From the NCBI GenBank assembly GCA_002413785.1, contig DHXR01000066.1, positions 69,966 through 93,760 of the forward strand: DNA of 23,795 nt, written 5' to 3'. A program made the translations under genes and the position numbers. This DNA is from Mucilaginibacter sp. UBA5151. GTDB taxonomy: Bacteria > Bacteroidota > Bacteroidia > Sphingobacteriales > Sphingobacteriaceae. Positions 6,956 to 14,113 of this stretch are shown here, in pieces (positions within the stretch are counted from its first letter, which is position 1; every line of letters starts with the position of its first letter). The notes beneath the pieces were generated by a model that saw only the letters and a program-made list of their open reading frames with translations, had not been told where the DNA came from and ran no database searches.

Positions 6956-7999
6956 ATGGAAATTTATAACAATCATAAAAGACTTTTCGGTGCAGCCATA
7001 ATTTTATTTATTGTCTTAACCATGTTTGCTGCCATACTGCCCGCCTTGAATGAGGAAAAGAATTCATCACCACTTCCGGGAAGCAAAGCGCCTACCGCCG
7101 ATGAAACCGCTGGTAAAGGGATATTTATCAGGGAGGGCTGCATTGCCTGTCATACACAACAAGTAAGAAATGTGGATATGGACAAAATGTGGGGCAGCCG
7201 GCCCGGAATTGCTGCTGACTATGCAAGAATCAAAAGAATAGATATATGGCGAAACACGGCAATGCTCATGGGTTCAGAAAGAACCGGACCCGATTTAACC
7301 AATATAGGTGTGCGCCAATCGAGCCAGGACTGGCATTTGCTCCACTTGTACAACCCCCGGTCAGTAGTTGAACAATCCATAATGCCTGCATATTCATGGC
7401 TGTTCGAGGTAAAAGATTATGCTTTCCCGGGCGACGTGGTACTCCATGTTCCGGATGAATACCGCAAAGGCATCACCGGGCAGATTGTGGCCACAAAAGA
7501 AGCGTTGCAATTGGTAGCCTATCTAAAATCGTTAAAACAGGTATCCTTACCTGATGGAAAACCAACCCCTATATTTTTATATGATAAAAACTCAAAAGAA
7601 GCCGGGACCAAAAAAACAAGCGCCGCAAGCAAAGTGAGTGAGCCGCAGTTTGACGGCGCGGCGTTGTATGCAACCAATTGCCAGAGTTGCCACCAGGGTA
7701 ACGGTGAAGGATTGGCAGGCGCTTTTCCTCCGCTGAAAGGCAGTAAAGTTGTACTTGATGATAACCCCGAAGTACAAATTACCATTATTATGAAGGGGTA
7801 TAACGGCAGGGTAAGCGAAGGTTATGGCGTTATGACACCTGTTGGTACCAATAATAATTTGAAACCCGAAGAAGTGGCGGCCATTATCAATCATGAACGG
7901 AGTAATTGGGGTAATAACTCCAAACAAGTAACCGTAGATGAAGTAAAGAAGATAATTACCGGTTTCAAAACAGACAATAGTAAAACCGCAAAAAAATAA
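6956..7999 (+). CDS. CcoO-type cytochrome c fused to a second cytochrome c domain
   Basis: A 347-residue membrane-anchored dihaem cytochrome. A single N-terminal helix (about 10-30) is followed by a CcoO/FixO-like domain with haem site C62-IA-C65-H66, the GPDLTNIG and YNPRSVV segments typical of CcoO, and Met143 (SIMPAYSWL) as likely axial ligand. After a Lys/Ser-rich linker (about 210-230) comes a class I cytochrome c domain with C242-QS-C245-H246 and Met293 (GVMTP) as probable sixth ligand. It thus combines the tasks of CcoO and a CcoP-like electron entry domain and should hand electrons to the CcoN-like subunit encoded 6 bp upstream. Both haems face the periplasm. Confidence 0.88.
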   Translation: MEIYNNHKRLFGAAIILFIVLTMFAAILPALNEEKNSSPLPGSKAPTADETAGKGIFIREGCIACHTQQVRNVDMDKMWGSRPGIAADYARIKRIDIWRNTAMLMGSERTGPDLTNIGVRQSSQDWHLLHLYNPRSVVEQSIMPAYSWLFEVKDYAFPGDVVLHVPDEYRKGITGQIVATKEALQLVAYLKSLKQVSLPDGKPTPIFLYDKNSKEAGTKKTSAASKVSEPQFDGAALYATNCQSCHQGNGEGLAGAFPPLKGSKVVLDDNPEVQITIIMKGYNGRVSEGYGVMTPVGTNNNLKPEEVAAIINHERSNWGNNSKQVTVDEVKKIITGFKTDNSKTAKK

Positions 8000-8003
8000 A
8001 CAG

Positions 8004-8276
8004 ATGAAATTAAAAAACATAGCCATCCGTATAGTCTTGACAGCGTTATTGCTGCCAGTCGGCCTATCGGCCTTCGCGTGCGATGCCTGCAAGAAGCAGC
8101 AGCCTAAATTATTACAGGGCATAACCCATGGAAGTGGCCCGGACAGTAACTGGGATTACCTGATCGTTAGTGCAATGGTAATTATTACTTTGTATTCGCT
8201 TTATGCCACGGTCAGATGCATAATAAAACCAAAAGACAAAAATCACCTGGATATTAAAAATATCATTTTTAATTAA
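8004..8276 (+). CDS. Small CxxC membrane protein of the oxidase operon
   Basis: A 90-residue protein with a signal peptide (about 1-24, ending SAFA), immediately followed by C-DA-C, then the conserved-looking segment KQQPKLLQGITHGSGPDSNW and one transmembrane helix (about 51-72). Uncharacterised proteins of this layout (CDAC-KQQP, THG-GPDSNWDY) recur beside cbb3-type oxidase genes in Bacteroidota, as far as I recall. The exported CxxC next to a membrane helix could bind copper or haem or act as a thiol redox site for oxidase assembly. That is inference. It starts 4 bp after the cytochrome gene. Confidence 0.75.
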   Translation: MKLKNIAIRIVLTALLLPVGLSAFACDACKKQQPKLLQGITHGSGPDSNWDYLIVSAMVIITLYSLYATVRCIIKPKDKNHLDIKNIIFN

Positions 8277-8283
8277 TGCCGTT

Positions 8284-8697
8284 ATGGAAAATAAAAGTTA
8301 CGTGACCCTATTTATTGATGATGATCTTCAACCATTAGGAACTTTTCCCGCCCCTGTATCATTTGACCTGGATACTAAAAAATTGACTGATGGGCATCAT
8401 ATACTTAAAGTGATCAGTAAAGATCATAGGGGCAAAGAAGGCATTAAAGCCATTCCATTTATCGTGCGCAATGGCCCGGCTATAGCTATCGAAGGGATTA
8501 AAAAGGATGAAGTCGTTGATGGAGTATTACCATTAATGATCAATGCGTATGGGAAGGGCGATCAAAAAACCTTCATGCTACATGGTAGTGAAACCCCCAA
8601 AAGCATGCCATTTTGGTTCATTATTTTATTGATCGCATTTGCCGCATGGGCGGCTTATTATCTGATCACTTCAGGCGCAATTACTTTATTCAAATGA
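8284..8697 (+). CDS. Membrane-anchored Ig-like accessory protein of the oxidase operon
   Basis: A 137-residue protein with no signal peptide, a beta-rich N-terminal domain (about 5-65; motif TDGHHILKVISKDHRGKEG, as in bacterial Ig-like folds), the conserved-looking stretch VVDGVLPLMINAYGKGDQ (about 79-96), and one C-terminal transmembrane helix (about 110-130). Similar proteins, often labelled cytochrome C without a CxxCH motif, sit beside Bacteroidota oxidase clusters; no haem motif is present here either. A structural or assembly role in the oxidase is inferred from synteny. Its TGA overlaps the ATG of the haemoglobin gene (ATGA), showing translational coupling. An upstream ATG at 8276 is in another frame and leads only to a very short peptide. 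Confidence 0.72.
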   Translation: MENKSYVTLFIDDDLQPLGTFPAPVSFDLDTKKLTDGHHILKVISKDHRGKEGIKAIPFIVRNGPAIAIEGIKKDEVVDGVLPLMINAYGKGDQKTFMLHGSETPKSMPFWFIILLIAFAAWAAYYLITSGAITLFK

Positions 8698-9080
8698 AAG
8701 AAATAGAAAACATCGACGATATCAAGCTGTTTGTCAACGAATTCTATGCCAAAGTAAAGGCCGATTTGTTTATAGGGCCAATTTTCATGGAGACCATACC
8801 CGAAGATTGGCAACCTCACCTGGAGAAGATGTATGCTTTTTGGAATGCAGCCCTTTTTGGCGTTGCGGGATTCCGGGGAAACCCGTTCGCGAAACATGCC
8901 CCATTGAAAATCGGACCGGAGCATTTTAACCGCTGGCTGGAGATCTTTTTTTCAACTATAGATGAGAATTTTGAGGGCTCCGTGGCAGCCGATGCGAAAA
9001 ACCGGGCTGAGTTGATGGCGGATATGTTTTTAAGCCGGTTACAAAAGATGGGGGGCGCATCCGACAAAGTAGTTGTTTAA
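8694..9080 (+). CDS. Group III truncated haemoglobin
   Basis: A 128-residue soluble globin. It shows the group III pattern: FVNEFYAKV (helix B region), a MYAFWNAALFG segment (about 46-56), and RGNPFAKHAPL, in which His68 is the likely proximal haem ligand. The start is taken at the ATG overlapping the previous stop (ATGA, 8694-8697), because translation further upstream in this frame gives residues unrelated to globins. Truncated haemoglobins bind O2 and NO; some dioxygenate NO to nitrate or carry O2 to oxidases. Beside a nod-like gene and an oxidase, capture of O2 or NO at the membrane is a plausible role (inference). Confidence 0.9.
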   Translation: MKEIENIDDIKLFVNEFYAKVKADLFIGPIFMETIPEDWQPHLEKMYAFWNAALFGVAGFRGNPFAKHAPLKIGPEHFNRWLEIFFSTIDENFEGSVAADAKNRAELMADMFLSRLQKMGGASDKVVV

Positions 9081-9117
9081 CCCAATGGAAGAATTTAGTT
9101 AGCATATAGAAACAGAA

Positions 9118-9603
9118 ATGAATAAACCTATCAAACGAAGTCAACATATGATCGAGCTTTCCAAAGATCACCATGCAGGTCTACTCTTCAGCTGGAAGGT
9201 AAAAGAAGGGCTAAAAAGGGACATTGAGCTTCCCCGGATCAAAAAGTATGTGAATTACTTTTGGGAACATCATTTGAAGGCACATTTCCAGGAAGAAGAA
9301 GCATTGTTATTCAACCGGATAGAAGATGATGCCCTTTCTCAGCAAGGTAAAAATGAGCATCAAATGCTTCAAAATTGCATCAACAGGCTAAATCACAATG
9401 AAAATGCAGTAAAGGATGACTATCTTGAATTTGCAGAATTGCTGATAAAGCATATCCGCTTTGAAGAAAGAATATTATTGCCCCATTTGGAAGAGGTTCT
9501 TTCATTATCTGCCTTGAAAAGCGTTGAGGCGTATCTGACCCTGCAGCATCCGGTTCCGTTTAAAGACAATTACCCTGATGAATTTTGGATTGATAAAAAA
9601 TGA
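9118..9603 (+). CDS. Hemerythrin (HHE) domain protein
   Basis: A 161-residue four-helix hemerythrin-like protein. Candidate di-iron ligands are in the usual order: H18/H19 (SKDHHAG), H56 and E60 (HLKAHFQEEE), H81 (NEHQML), H112 and E116 (KHIRFEER), H123 (LPHLE). Such proteins bind O2 or NO or sense redox state in the cytoplasm. The last four bases overlap the ferredoxin start (ATGA, 9600-9603), so the two are translationally coupled and the ferredoxin may reduce or report on the di-iron site (inference). It follows the haemoglobin gene by 37 bp and is probably in the same operon. Confidence 0.9.
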   Translation: MNKPIKRSQHMIELSKDHHAGLLFSWKVKEGLKRDIELPRIKKYVNYFWEHHLKAHFQEEEALLFNRIEDDALSQQGKNEHQMLQNCINRLNHNENAVKDDYLEFAELLIKHIRFEERILLPHLEEVLSLSALKSVEAYLTLQHPVPFKDNYPDEFWIDKK

Positions 9604-9929
9604 CCCATACGCCGGTTAAGGACATATCTGTAACAATTTGCCATGATGGAAAAATCCATGAAATTAAAACCTATGCAAATGAATACAGGAGCCTGATGAT
9701 GCTGATCTATGATCAAATCTATACAGAGGGTTTTGGAGAATGTTTGGGTATGGGTAAATGCGGAACCTGTTTGGTTGAAATCATCAGCAGCAGCCATGAA
9801 CTGTCGTGCTATGAACGTAATGAAGAAATGACGCTGCTTAGAACTGGAATTACCGGCAAAGAAGTTCATTTATCTTGTCAAATCATGATCGATGAGTATA
9901 TTGACGGAATAAAAGTAAATATTATATAA
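9600..9929 (+). CDS. 2Fe-2S ferredoxin
   Basis: A 109-residue ferredoxin with a plant-type fold pattern. The cluster cysteines are probably C48-x5-C54-x2-C57 in GECLGMGKCGTCLVE and C93 in LSCQI. The first spacing is x5 rather than the usual x4, and an extra C70 is present. It carries electrons between a reductase and an acceptor not encoded here. Its start overlaps the hemerythrin stop by four bases, making the hemerythrin the most likely functional partner. It seems to be the last gene of the oxidase operon, since a 22-bp gap and a change of gene type follow. Confidence 0.88.
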   Translation: MTHTPVKDISVTICHDGKIHEIKTYANEYRSLMMLIYDQIYTEGFGECLGMGKCGTCLVEIISSSHELSCYERNEEMTLLRTGITGKEVHLSCQIMIDEYIDGIKVNII

Positions 9930-9951
9930 TATTCTCTAACGGTTTTAAAAC

Positions 9952-10311
9952 ATGAAAAAACCAAATGAAATCAAAATCAAAAGAGTCTATGAACAACCGG
10001 ATAAAGAAGACGGATTGCGGATTTTAGTGGACAGGCTTTGGCCACGTGGCCTGACAAAGGAAAAGGCGGATGTTGACTTATGGTTGAAGGATATCGCTCC
10101 GGGTACAGAACTTCGAAAATGGTTTGGTCATGAACCAGCTAAATGGGATGATTTTAAGAAAAAATATCTGCTCGAACTTAAAGAAAACAAAGGGATGGTT
10201 TCGCTTTTGAAAGAAAAGGCCAGGCAGGAAACTATTACATTATTGTATGCGGCTAAAGACCAGGAACATAATGAAGCGTTGGTTCTTTTGAATTACCTGG
10301 TTAAGGAATGA
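9952..10311 (+). CDS. DUF488 family protein, YeaO-like
   Basis: A 119-residue small soluble protein with the DUF488/YeaO hallmarks: IKRVYEQPDKEDGLRILVDR near the N-terminus followed by LWPRGLTKEKADVDLWLKDIAPGTELRKWFGH, and a C-terminal TLLYAAKDQEHNEALVLL segment. The molecular role of this family is not known. It starts 22 bp after the ferredoxin and may be read through from that operon. A second, larger DUF488 protein of a different subgroup is encoded at 11953. Confidence 0.88.
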   Translation: MKKPNEIKIKRVYEQPDKEDGLRILVDRLWPRGLTKEKADVDLWLKDIAPGTELRKWFGHEPAKWDDFKKKYLLELKENKGMVSLLKEKARQETITLLYAAKDQEHNEALVLLNYLVKE

Positions 10312-10351
10312 TTGAATTTAAGAATTAATTAAATAGTAAGGAAAAAATATC

Positions 10352-10684
10352 ATGGACAACGAAAATTTATACCCGGTAACAACCAAAGAACTCGCCGATA
10401 AAAAAGCTGCTTTAGCACCTAAAAATGTAGAAGCATGGCGAAATTTCAGTAAGACGGTATTTGAGGCGGGTGCGCTTCCTGAAAAAACAAAACAACTTAT
10501 CGCTGTAGCAGTAGCACATGTAACTCAATGCCCTTATTGCATTCGGTCGCATTCTAAAGACGCTATGCGAAAAGGAGCCAGCAAAGAGGAAATTATGGAG
10601 GCTATTTGGGTAGCTGCTGAAATGCGTGCAGGAGCAGCCTATGCCCACGCTACAATTGCTATGGATGAAATGGAGAAACACTAA
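10352..10684 (+). CDS. AhpD-like carboxymuconolactone decarboxylase family protein
   Basis: A 110-residue all-helical protein with the AhpD core motif C60-PY-C63-x3-H67 followed by KDAMRKGAS. Members with CxxC and the downstream His act as thiol-disulfide reductants supporting peroxiredoxins, or have unknown redox roles; true decarboxylases lack this pair. An AAGGA sequence lies about 13 bp upstream of the ATG. It is followed by a second, longer member of the family after 31 bp. The pair suggests an oxidative or nitrosative stress function, without a defined substrate. Confidence 0.9.
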   Translation: MDNENLYPVTTKELADKKAALAPKNVEAWRNFSKTVFEAGALPEKTKQLIAVAVAHVTQCPYCIRSHSKDAMRKGASKEEIMEAIWVAAEMRAGAAYAHATIAMDEMEKH

Positions 10685-10715
10685 AAAAATTGCAGATAGT
10701 AATAAACTTAAGACG

Positions 10716-11168
10716 ATGAAAGAAAGAATAAACTATTCAGAAGTAGCTCCCGGCGCTTTAAAAGCTATGCGGGAACTCGAAAAGTATGTAGCTGCTTCCG
10801 GGCTTGAACATAGCTTATACGAACTTGTTAAAACCAGGGCTTCTCAAATAAATGGCTGTGCCTATTGTCTTGATATGCACACCAAAGATGCCCGCGTAGC
10901 GGGTGAAACCGAACAACGCCTATATGCTTTGAGCGCATGGCGGGAAACTCCTTTTTATACCGACCGGGAGTGTGCTGCTTTAGAATGGACTGAAGCCTTG
11001 ACATTAATTTCAGAAAATGATGTGGCTGATAACTTGTATGATTCGGTTCGTAAACATTTTGATGAAAAGGAGATGGTTGAACTAACTATGGCTATAGTTG
11101 CTATAAACGGATGGAATCGTTTGGCTATTGGTTTTCGAACTGTTCCGGGAACATATAAGCCGCAATAA
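10716..11168 (+). CDS. Carboxymuconolactone decarboxylase family protein (AhpD-like), second copy
   Basis: A 150-residue AhpD-like protein with C48-AY-C51-x3-H55 followed by TKDAR. The C-terminal half (about 85-150) continues the helical domain seen in the longer alkylhydroperoxidase-like subgroup. The start MKERINYSEVAPGALKAM at 10716 is preferred: the frame extends upstream to 10626 but there overlaps the previous gene and has no family-like sequence. The active-site CxxC-x3-H is intact, so thiol redox activity is likely; the partner is unknown. Confidence 0.9.
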   Translation: MKERINYSEVAPGALKAMRELEKYVAASGLEHSLYELVKTRASQINGCAYCLDMHTKDARVAGETEQRLYALSAWRETPFYTDRECAALEWTEALTLISENDVADNLYDSVRKHFDEKEMVELTMAIVAINGWNRLAIGFRTVPGTYKPQ

Positions 11169-11198
11169 GATGAGTAATAATTTTTAATTGTTCAAAAA

Positions 11199-11912
11199 AT
11201 GGATGCTAATGGAAAGATAGCTGTGATAACCGGTGCCAGTAGTGGATTAGGGGCTGCACTATCCTGTGCTTTGGTGGCTAAAGGGGCCATCGTTTACGGA
11301 CTTGCCCGTAACGCAGAAAAGCTCCATGCACTCGCAAATAAATTAGGAGAAAAATTTGTCCCGGTTGGTATGGATATTACTGCTCAAAGAGGGGTCGCCT
11401 CCTGGGTACAAAACACTTTTTCAAATTCTCATATTCCCGATATCCTGATCAACAATGCCGGGGCAGGATATTTTAGTAAGATTGATGAGCTTTCGCTGGA
11501 ACGATGGCACGAAATGATTAATACGAATTTAAATGGAGCCTTCTACGTTACTTCATCAATAGTTCCATTGATGAAGGCGAATCAAAACACTTGTCACATC
11601 TTCAATATTGGTTCTATCCTGGGAAAAACTACCAGGGCGGAAGGCGCAGCTTATTCTGCAACTAAATACGGTATGCAGGGTTTTAGCGAAGCTTTGTTCA
11701 AAGAACTTCGTTCTTATAAAATAAAAGTTACTTGTGTAAACCCCGGTAGCATTGACACACACTTTTTTGAAGATTCCGGTATCCATCCACACAAAAATAT
11801 GTTGCAGGCAAACGACATCGCAGCACTTATCATTCACATTTTAGAAACGCCGGATAATTTTTTGGTAGATGAGATTACGATGAGGCCATTAATTCACGAT
11901 TCTCCGGCATAG
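11199..11912 (+). CDS. Short-chain dehydrogenase/reductase (SDR)
   Basis: A 237-residue classical SDR with the cofactor motif TGASSGLG (11-18), NNAG (85-88), catalytic Ser139 (NIGSILG), Tyr152 and Lys156 (AYSATKYG), and the PGSIDT motif after strand 6. An Arg after the second strand (LARN) suggests NADPH preference, which is only a rule of thumb. The substrate cannot be read from sequence. It lies 30 bp after the AhpD-like gene in the same direction. Confidence 0.92.
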   Translation: MDANGKIAVITGASSGLGAALSCALVAKGAIVYGLARNAEKLHALANKLGEKFVPVGMDITAQRGVASWVQNTFSNSHIPDILINNAGAGYFSKIDELSLERWHEMINTNLNGAFYVTSSIVPLMKANQNTCHIFNIGSILGKTTRAEGAAYSATKYGMQGFSEALFKELRSYKIKVTCVNPGSIDTHFFEDSGIHPHKNMLQANDIAALIIHILETPDNFLVDEITMRPLIHDSPA

Positions 11913-11952
11913 TTTTTACAAAACAAATAATTGGGAAAGACATACGTAAAAA

Positions 11953-12483
11953 ATGAAAGAAGAGAATAAAACGATATGGACAATTGGCCATTCCACCCGG
12001 CCTTTTGAAGAGTTTGTTGCCATGCTGCATTCTTTCAATATTGAACTCGTTGCCGATATCAGAAGTTTTCCGGGCTCACGTAAATTTCCACAATACAATA
12101 AAGAAACATTGGCAGTTATTTTACCTCAAAACAACATCCAATACGTTCATTTAAAAAGCCTTGGGGGAAGAAGAAAAGTAAAACCCGATTCTAAAAATAC
12201 GGCTTGGAGAAATGCTGCTTTTCGCGGCTATGCTGATTATATGGAAACAACTTCTTTTAAAGAGGGAATAGCCGAACTTGAAAAGATTGCGTTAAATCAA
12301 CGCACCGCATATATGTGCTCAGAAGCGGTATGGTGGCGTTGTCACCGGTCTATGGTTTCTGATTATCTAAAACTGAATGAATGGAAAGTAATGCATATAA
12401 TGGGTATCGGAAAAGAAGAAATACATCCATACACCTCGCCCGCAAGAATTGAAAATGGAGAATTGAGTTATGAAAATGAATGA
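11953..12483 (+). CDS. DUF488 domain-containing protein (larger subgroup)
   Basis: A 176-residue protein of the larger DUF488 subgroup, with the typical beginning TIWTIGHSTRPFEEFVAML, the core VADIRSFPGSRKFPQYN, and the late motif YMCSEAVWWRCHRSMVSDYL with two cysteines and a His. The conserved Cys/His set suggests metal or nucleophile chemistry, but no reaction is established. It is 40 bp after the SDR gene and 9 bp before the uracil-DNA glycosylase gene, so it is probably co-transcribed with the latter. Confidence 0.9.
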   Translation: MKEENKTIWTIGHSTRPFEEFVAMLHSFNIELVADIRSFPGSRKFPQYNKETLAVILPQNNIQYVHLKSLGGRRKVKPDSKNTAWRNAAFRGYADYMETTSFKEGIAELEKIALNQRTAYMCSEAVWWRCHRSMVSDYLKLNEWKVMHIMGIGKEEIHPYTSPARIENGELSYENE

Positions 12484-12492
12484 GGCTTTGCA

Positions 12493-13062
12493 ATGGAAAC
12501 TCTTTTGAATAATATTAAGCGATGTGAAGTTTGTAAAGATTATTTACCCTTGGGTCAGCGGCCGGTTGTACAATTAAACTCCCTCTCAAAAATTATTATT
12601 ATAGGGCAGGCTCCCGGCAGACGCGTTCATGAATCAGGAATTCCATGGAACGATGCAAGCGGAAGAAAATTAAGAGGGTGGCTGAATGTAGATGAGGTGA
12701 TCTTTTATAATACCGATTATTTCTCTATAATGCCAATGGGTTTTTGTTATCCGGGGAAGGGAATATCAGGAGATCTTGCTCCACGGCCCGAATGTGCCCC
12801 GCTATGGCATCCGCAAATTTTAGAAAAATTAAACAATACGCCCCTGGTATTATTAATGGGGCAATACGCCCAGCGTTATTATTTAAAAAAGAATTTTAAA
12901 AACAGCCTTACAGAAACTGTAAAAAGTTATAAGGAATTTCTTCCGGAATATTTCCCTTTACCCCATCCTTCTCCACGAAACCAAAACTGGGTAAAAACAA
13001 ACCCCTGGTTCTTGGATGAAACAATTCCGGAATTGCGAAAAAAAATAAGAGAACTTTTGTAA
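12493..13062 (+). CDS. Uracil-DNA glycosylase family protein with 4Fe-4S cysteines
   Basis: A 189-residue UDG-superfamily protein. The active-site loop IIGQAPGRRVHESGIPWNDASG and the DNA-intercalation segment LPHPSPRNQNW are intact. Cysteines C11-x2-C14 near the N-terminus and C85-x15-C101 have the spacing of the four ligands of the 4Fe-4S cluster in family 4 thermostable UDGs, so a cluster is probable. It would remove uracil (or deaminated bases) from DNA, relevant because NO-derived nitrosating species deaminate cytosine. It is the last plus-strand gene before the converging suf operon. Confidence 0.87.
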   Translation: METLLNNIKRCEVCKDYLPLGQRPVVQLNSLSKIIIIGQAPGRRVHESGIPWNDASGRKLRGWLNVDEVIFYNTDYFSIMPMGFCYPGKGISGDLAPRPECAPLWHPQILEKLNNTPLVLLMGQYAQRYYLKKNFKNSLTETVKSYKEFLPEYFPLPHPSPRNQNWVKTNPWFLDETIPELRKKIRELL

Positions 13063-13097
13063 AAGTAAAACCATTTTAACATCCAATTATAAAAACC

Positions 13098-13236
13098 ATG
13101 TTTACCAACTTTAATGAAGCAGAGCAGAAAGTGCGATATCCCAGGACCGATGTTTTTTTGCCGGTATAAAGGCATGATGAAAAAATCGCGTATAACAGGA
13201 GCGGTTAGTAATGCAATTTTTTCAGAATTTGAATAG
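13098..13236 (+). other. Two tiny adjacent open frames, possible gene remnant
   Basis: In the 207-bp space between the convergent UDG and suf genes, an ATG at 13098 opens a 23-codon frame (ends VFLPV, stop 13167-13169). A second frame of 20 codons runs from 13174 to 13236 (begins MMKKSRITGAVSNAIF). Composition is protein-like, and they might be pieces of one frameshifted gene. I do not recognise a family and see no ribosome binding site. No clear terminator hairpin was found in the gap. Confidence 0.2.
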
Positions 13237-13269
13237 AAACAGTGGAACAGGCAAGCTGATTTTAAATCA

Positions 13270-13758
13270 TCATGCAGAGCCAGAAGTTAAAAAAGCTTTT
13301 ATATTTTGTTCTATTATGCCATTGAGTATTTTATCTGATCTCATTTCGGTTCCAATCAGATCCTTCAATGTTACTTTATCCAACAGCTGGTCGATGTTTA
13401 TCTGAATCATTTGCCATAAGGAGCGTATAGAGCAATCCACAGAATTGGTACAGAATTTAAGTATTCCCGGATAATCATTACAAAATGATTTCTCAAATAA
13501 AGATCCCCCCAAAATTTTCAGTACCTGGTTAATATTGATCTGGTCAGATGTTCGCGCAAGGAGGTACCCGCCCTTATTGCCCGGTGTGCTATTAATATAG
13601 CCTTCGATACGAAGCATACGAGTAAGCTTGGCAACATATGCAAGTGATAAGCCTTCTGCGGCGGCTAAGGACTGTATGGTCATACCTTCCTTCTCGCGGC
13701 ATTTGGCAATTCTCAATAAAATTCTCAAACCGTATTCTTCCTGTGATGTTATTTTCAT
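13270..13758 (-). CDS. Rrf2-family regulator of the suf operon
   Basis: A 162-residue Rrf2 regulator with an N-terminal winged helix (MKITSQEEYGLRILLRIA; wing GNKGGYLLA) and C93-x9-C103-x5-C109, a candidate Fe-S-binding triad with wider first spacing than in the two NsrR-like paralogues of this window. It is the last gene of the suf operon, 30 bp after sufT. The arrangement suggests feedback control of Fe-S assembly, as IscR does for isc, with the site upstream of sufB as likely target. An alternative is that the site belongs to another regulator encoded elsewhere. Which form binds DNA is unknown. Confidence 0.87.
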   Translation of the reverse strand: MKITSQEEYGLRILLRIAKCREKEGMTIQSLAAAEGLSLAYVAKLTRMLRIEGYINSTPGNKGGYLLARTSDQININQVLKILGGSLFEKSFCNDYPGILKFCTNSVDCSIRSLWQMIQINIDQLLDKVTLKDLIGTEMRSDKILNGIIEQNIKAFLTSGSA

Positions 13759-13788
13759 TTCTTTAATTTTTGATAAGCAACCGGGTAA

Positions 13789-14103
13789 TCATAATAATCC
13801 TAACTCAAGTTTTGCTGTTTCAGACATCATATCACTGTCCCATGGCGGATCCCAGGTTACAATAACAATTACTTCGTTTACTCCTTCAATCGCTCTGATC
13901 TTTTGTTCTACCTCCACAGGGATATCCTGGGCAGACGGGCAACTGGGGGCAGTAAGTGTCATAACGATCTGGACATTATTATAGGGAGGCAGTACTTCCG
14001 CTTCATATATCAGCCCTAATTCATAAATACTTACCGGGATCTCCGGGTCATATATGGCTTGCAAACAATCAATCACTTTTTGTTTCAGCGCTTCCTCGTC
14101 CAT
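13789..14103 (-). CDS. sufT: SufT-like DUF59/MIP18 family Fe-S maturation protein
   Basis: A 104-residue DUF59 protein with the family motifs YDPEIPVSIYELGLIY, the TAPSCPSAQ loop carrying Cys55, and the C-terminal DPPWDSDMMSETAKLELGL. The reactive Cys in TAPxCP is conserved in SufT and in eukaryotic CIAO2/MIP18, which helps deliver Fe-S clusters to target proteins. Its place between sufE and the suf regulator, spaced 10 bp and 30 bp, supports a Suf maturation role in the cytoplasm. Short stand-alone DUF59 proteins can also be PaaD-like, but the suf context makes SufT the better call. Confidence 0.88.
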   Translation of the reverse strand: MDEEALKQKVIDCLQAIYDPEIPVSIYELGLIYEAEVLPPYNNVQIVMTLTAPSCPSAQDIPVEVEQKIRAIEGVNEVIVIVTWDPPWDSDMMSETAKLELGLL

Positions 14104-14113
14104 TATTTGAATG

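Noticed and set aside
7592..8122. 176-codon antisense frame over the cytochrome gene end and the CxxC protein gene
   Set aside because: Overlaps two coding genes with clear motifs; the translation has no family character.
13628..13984. 118-codon plus-strand frame over the suf regulator and sufT
   Set aside because: Shadow of two well-supported minus-strand genes; low-complexity Ser/Thr-rich translation.
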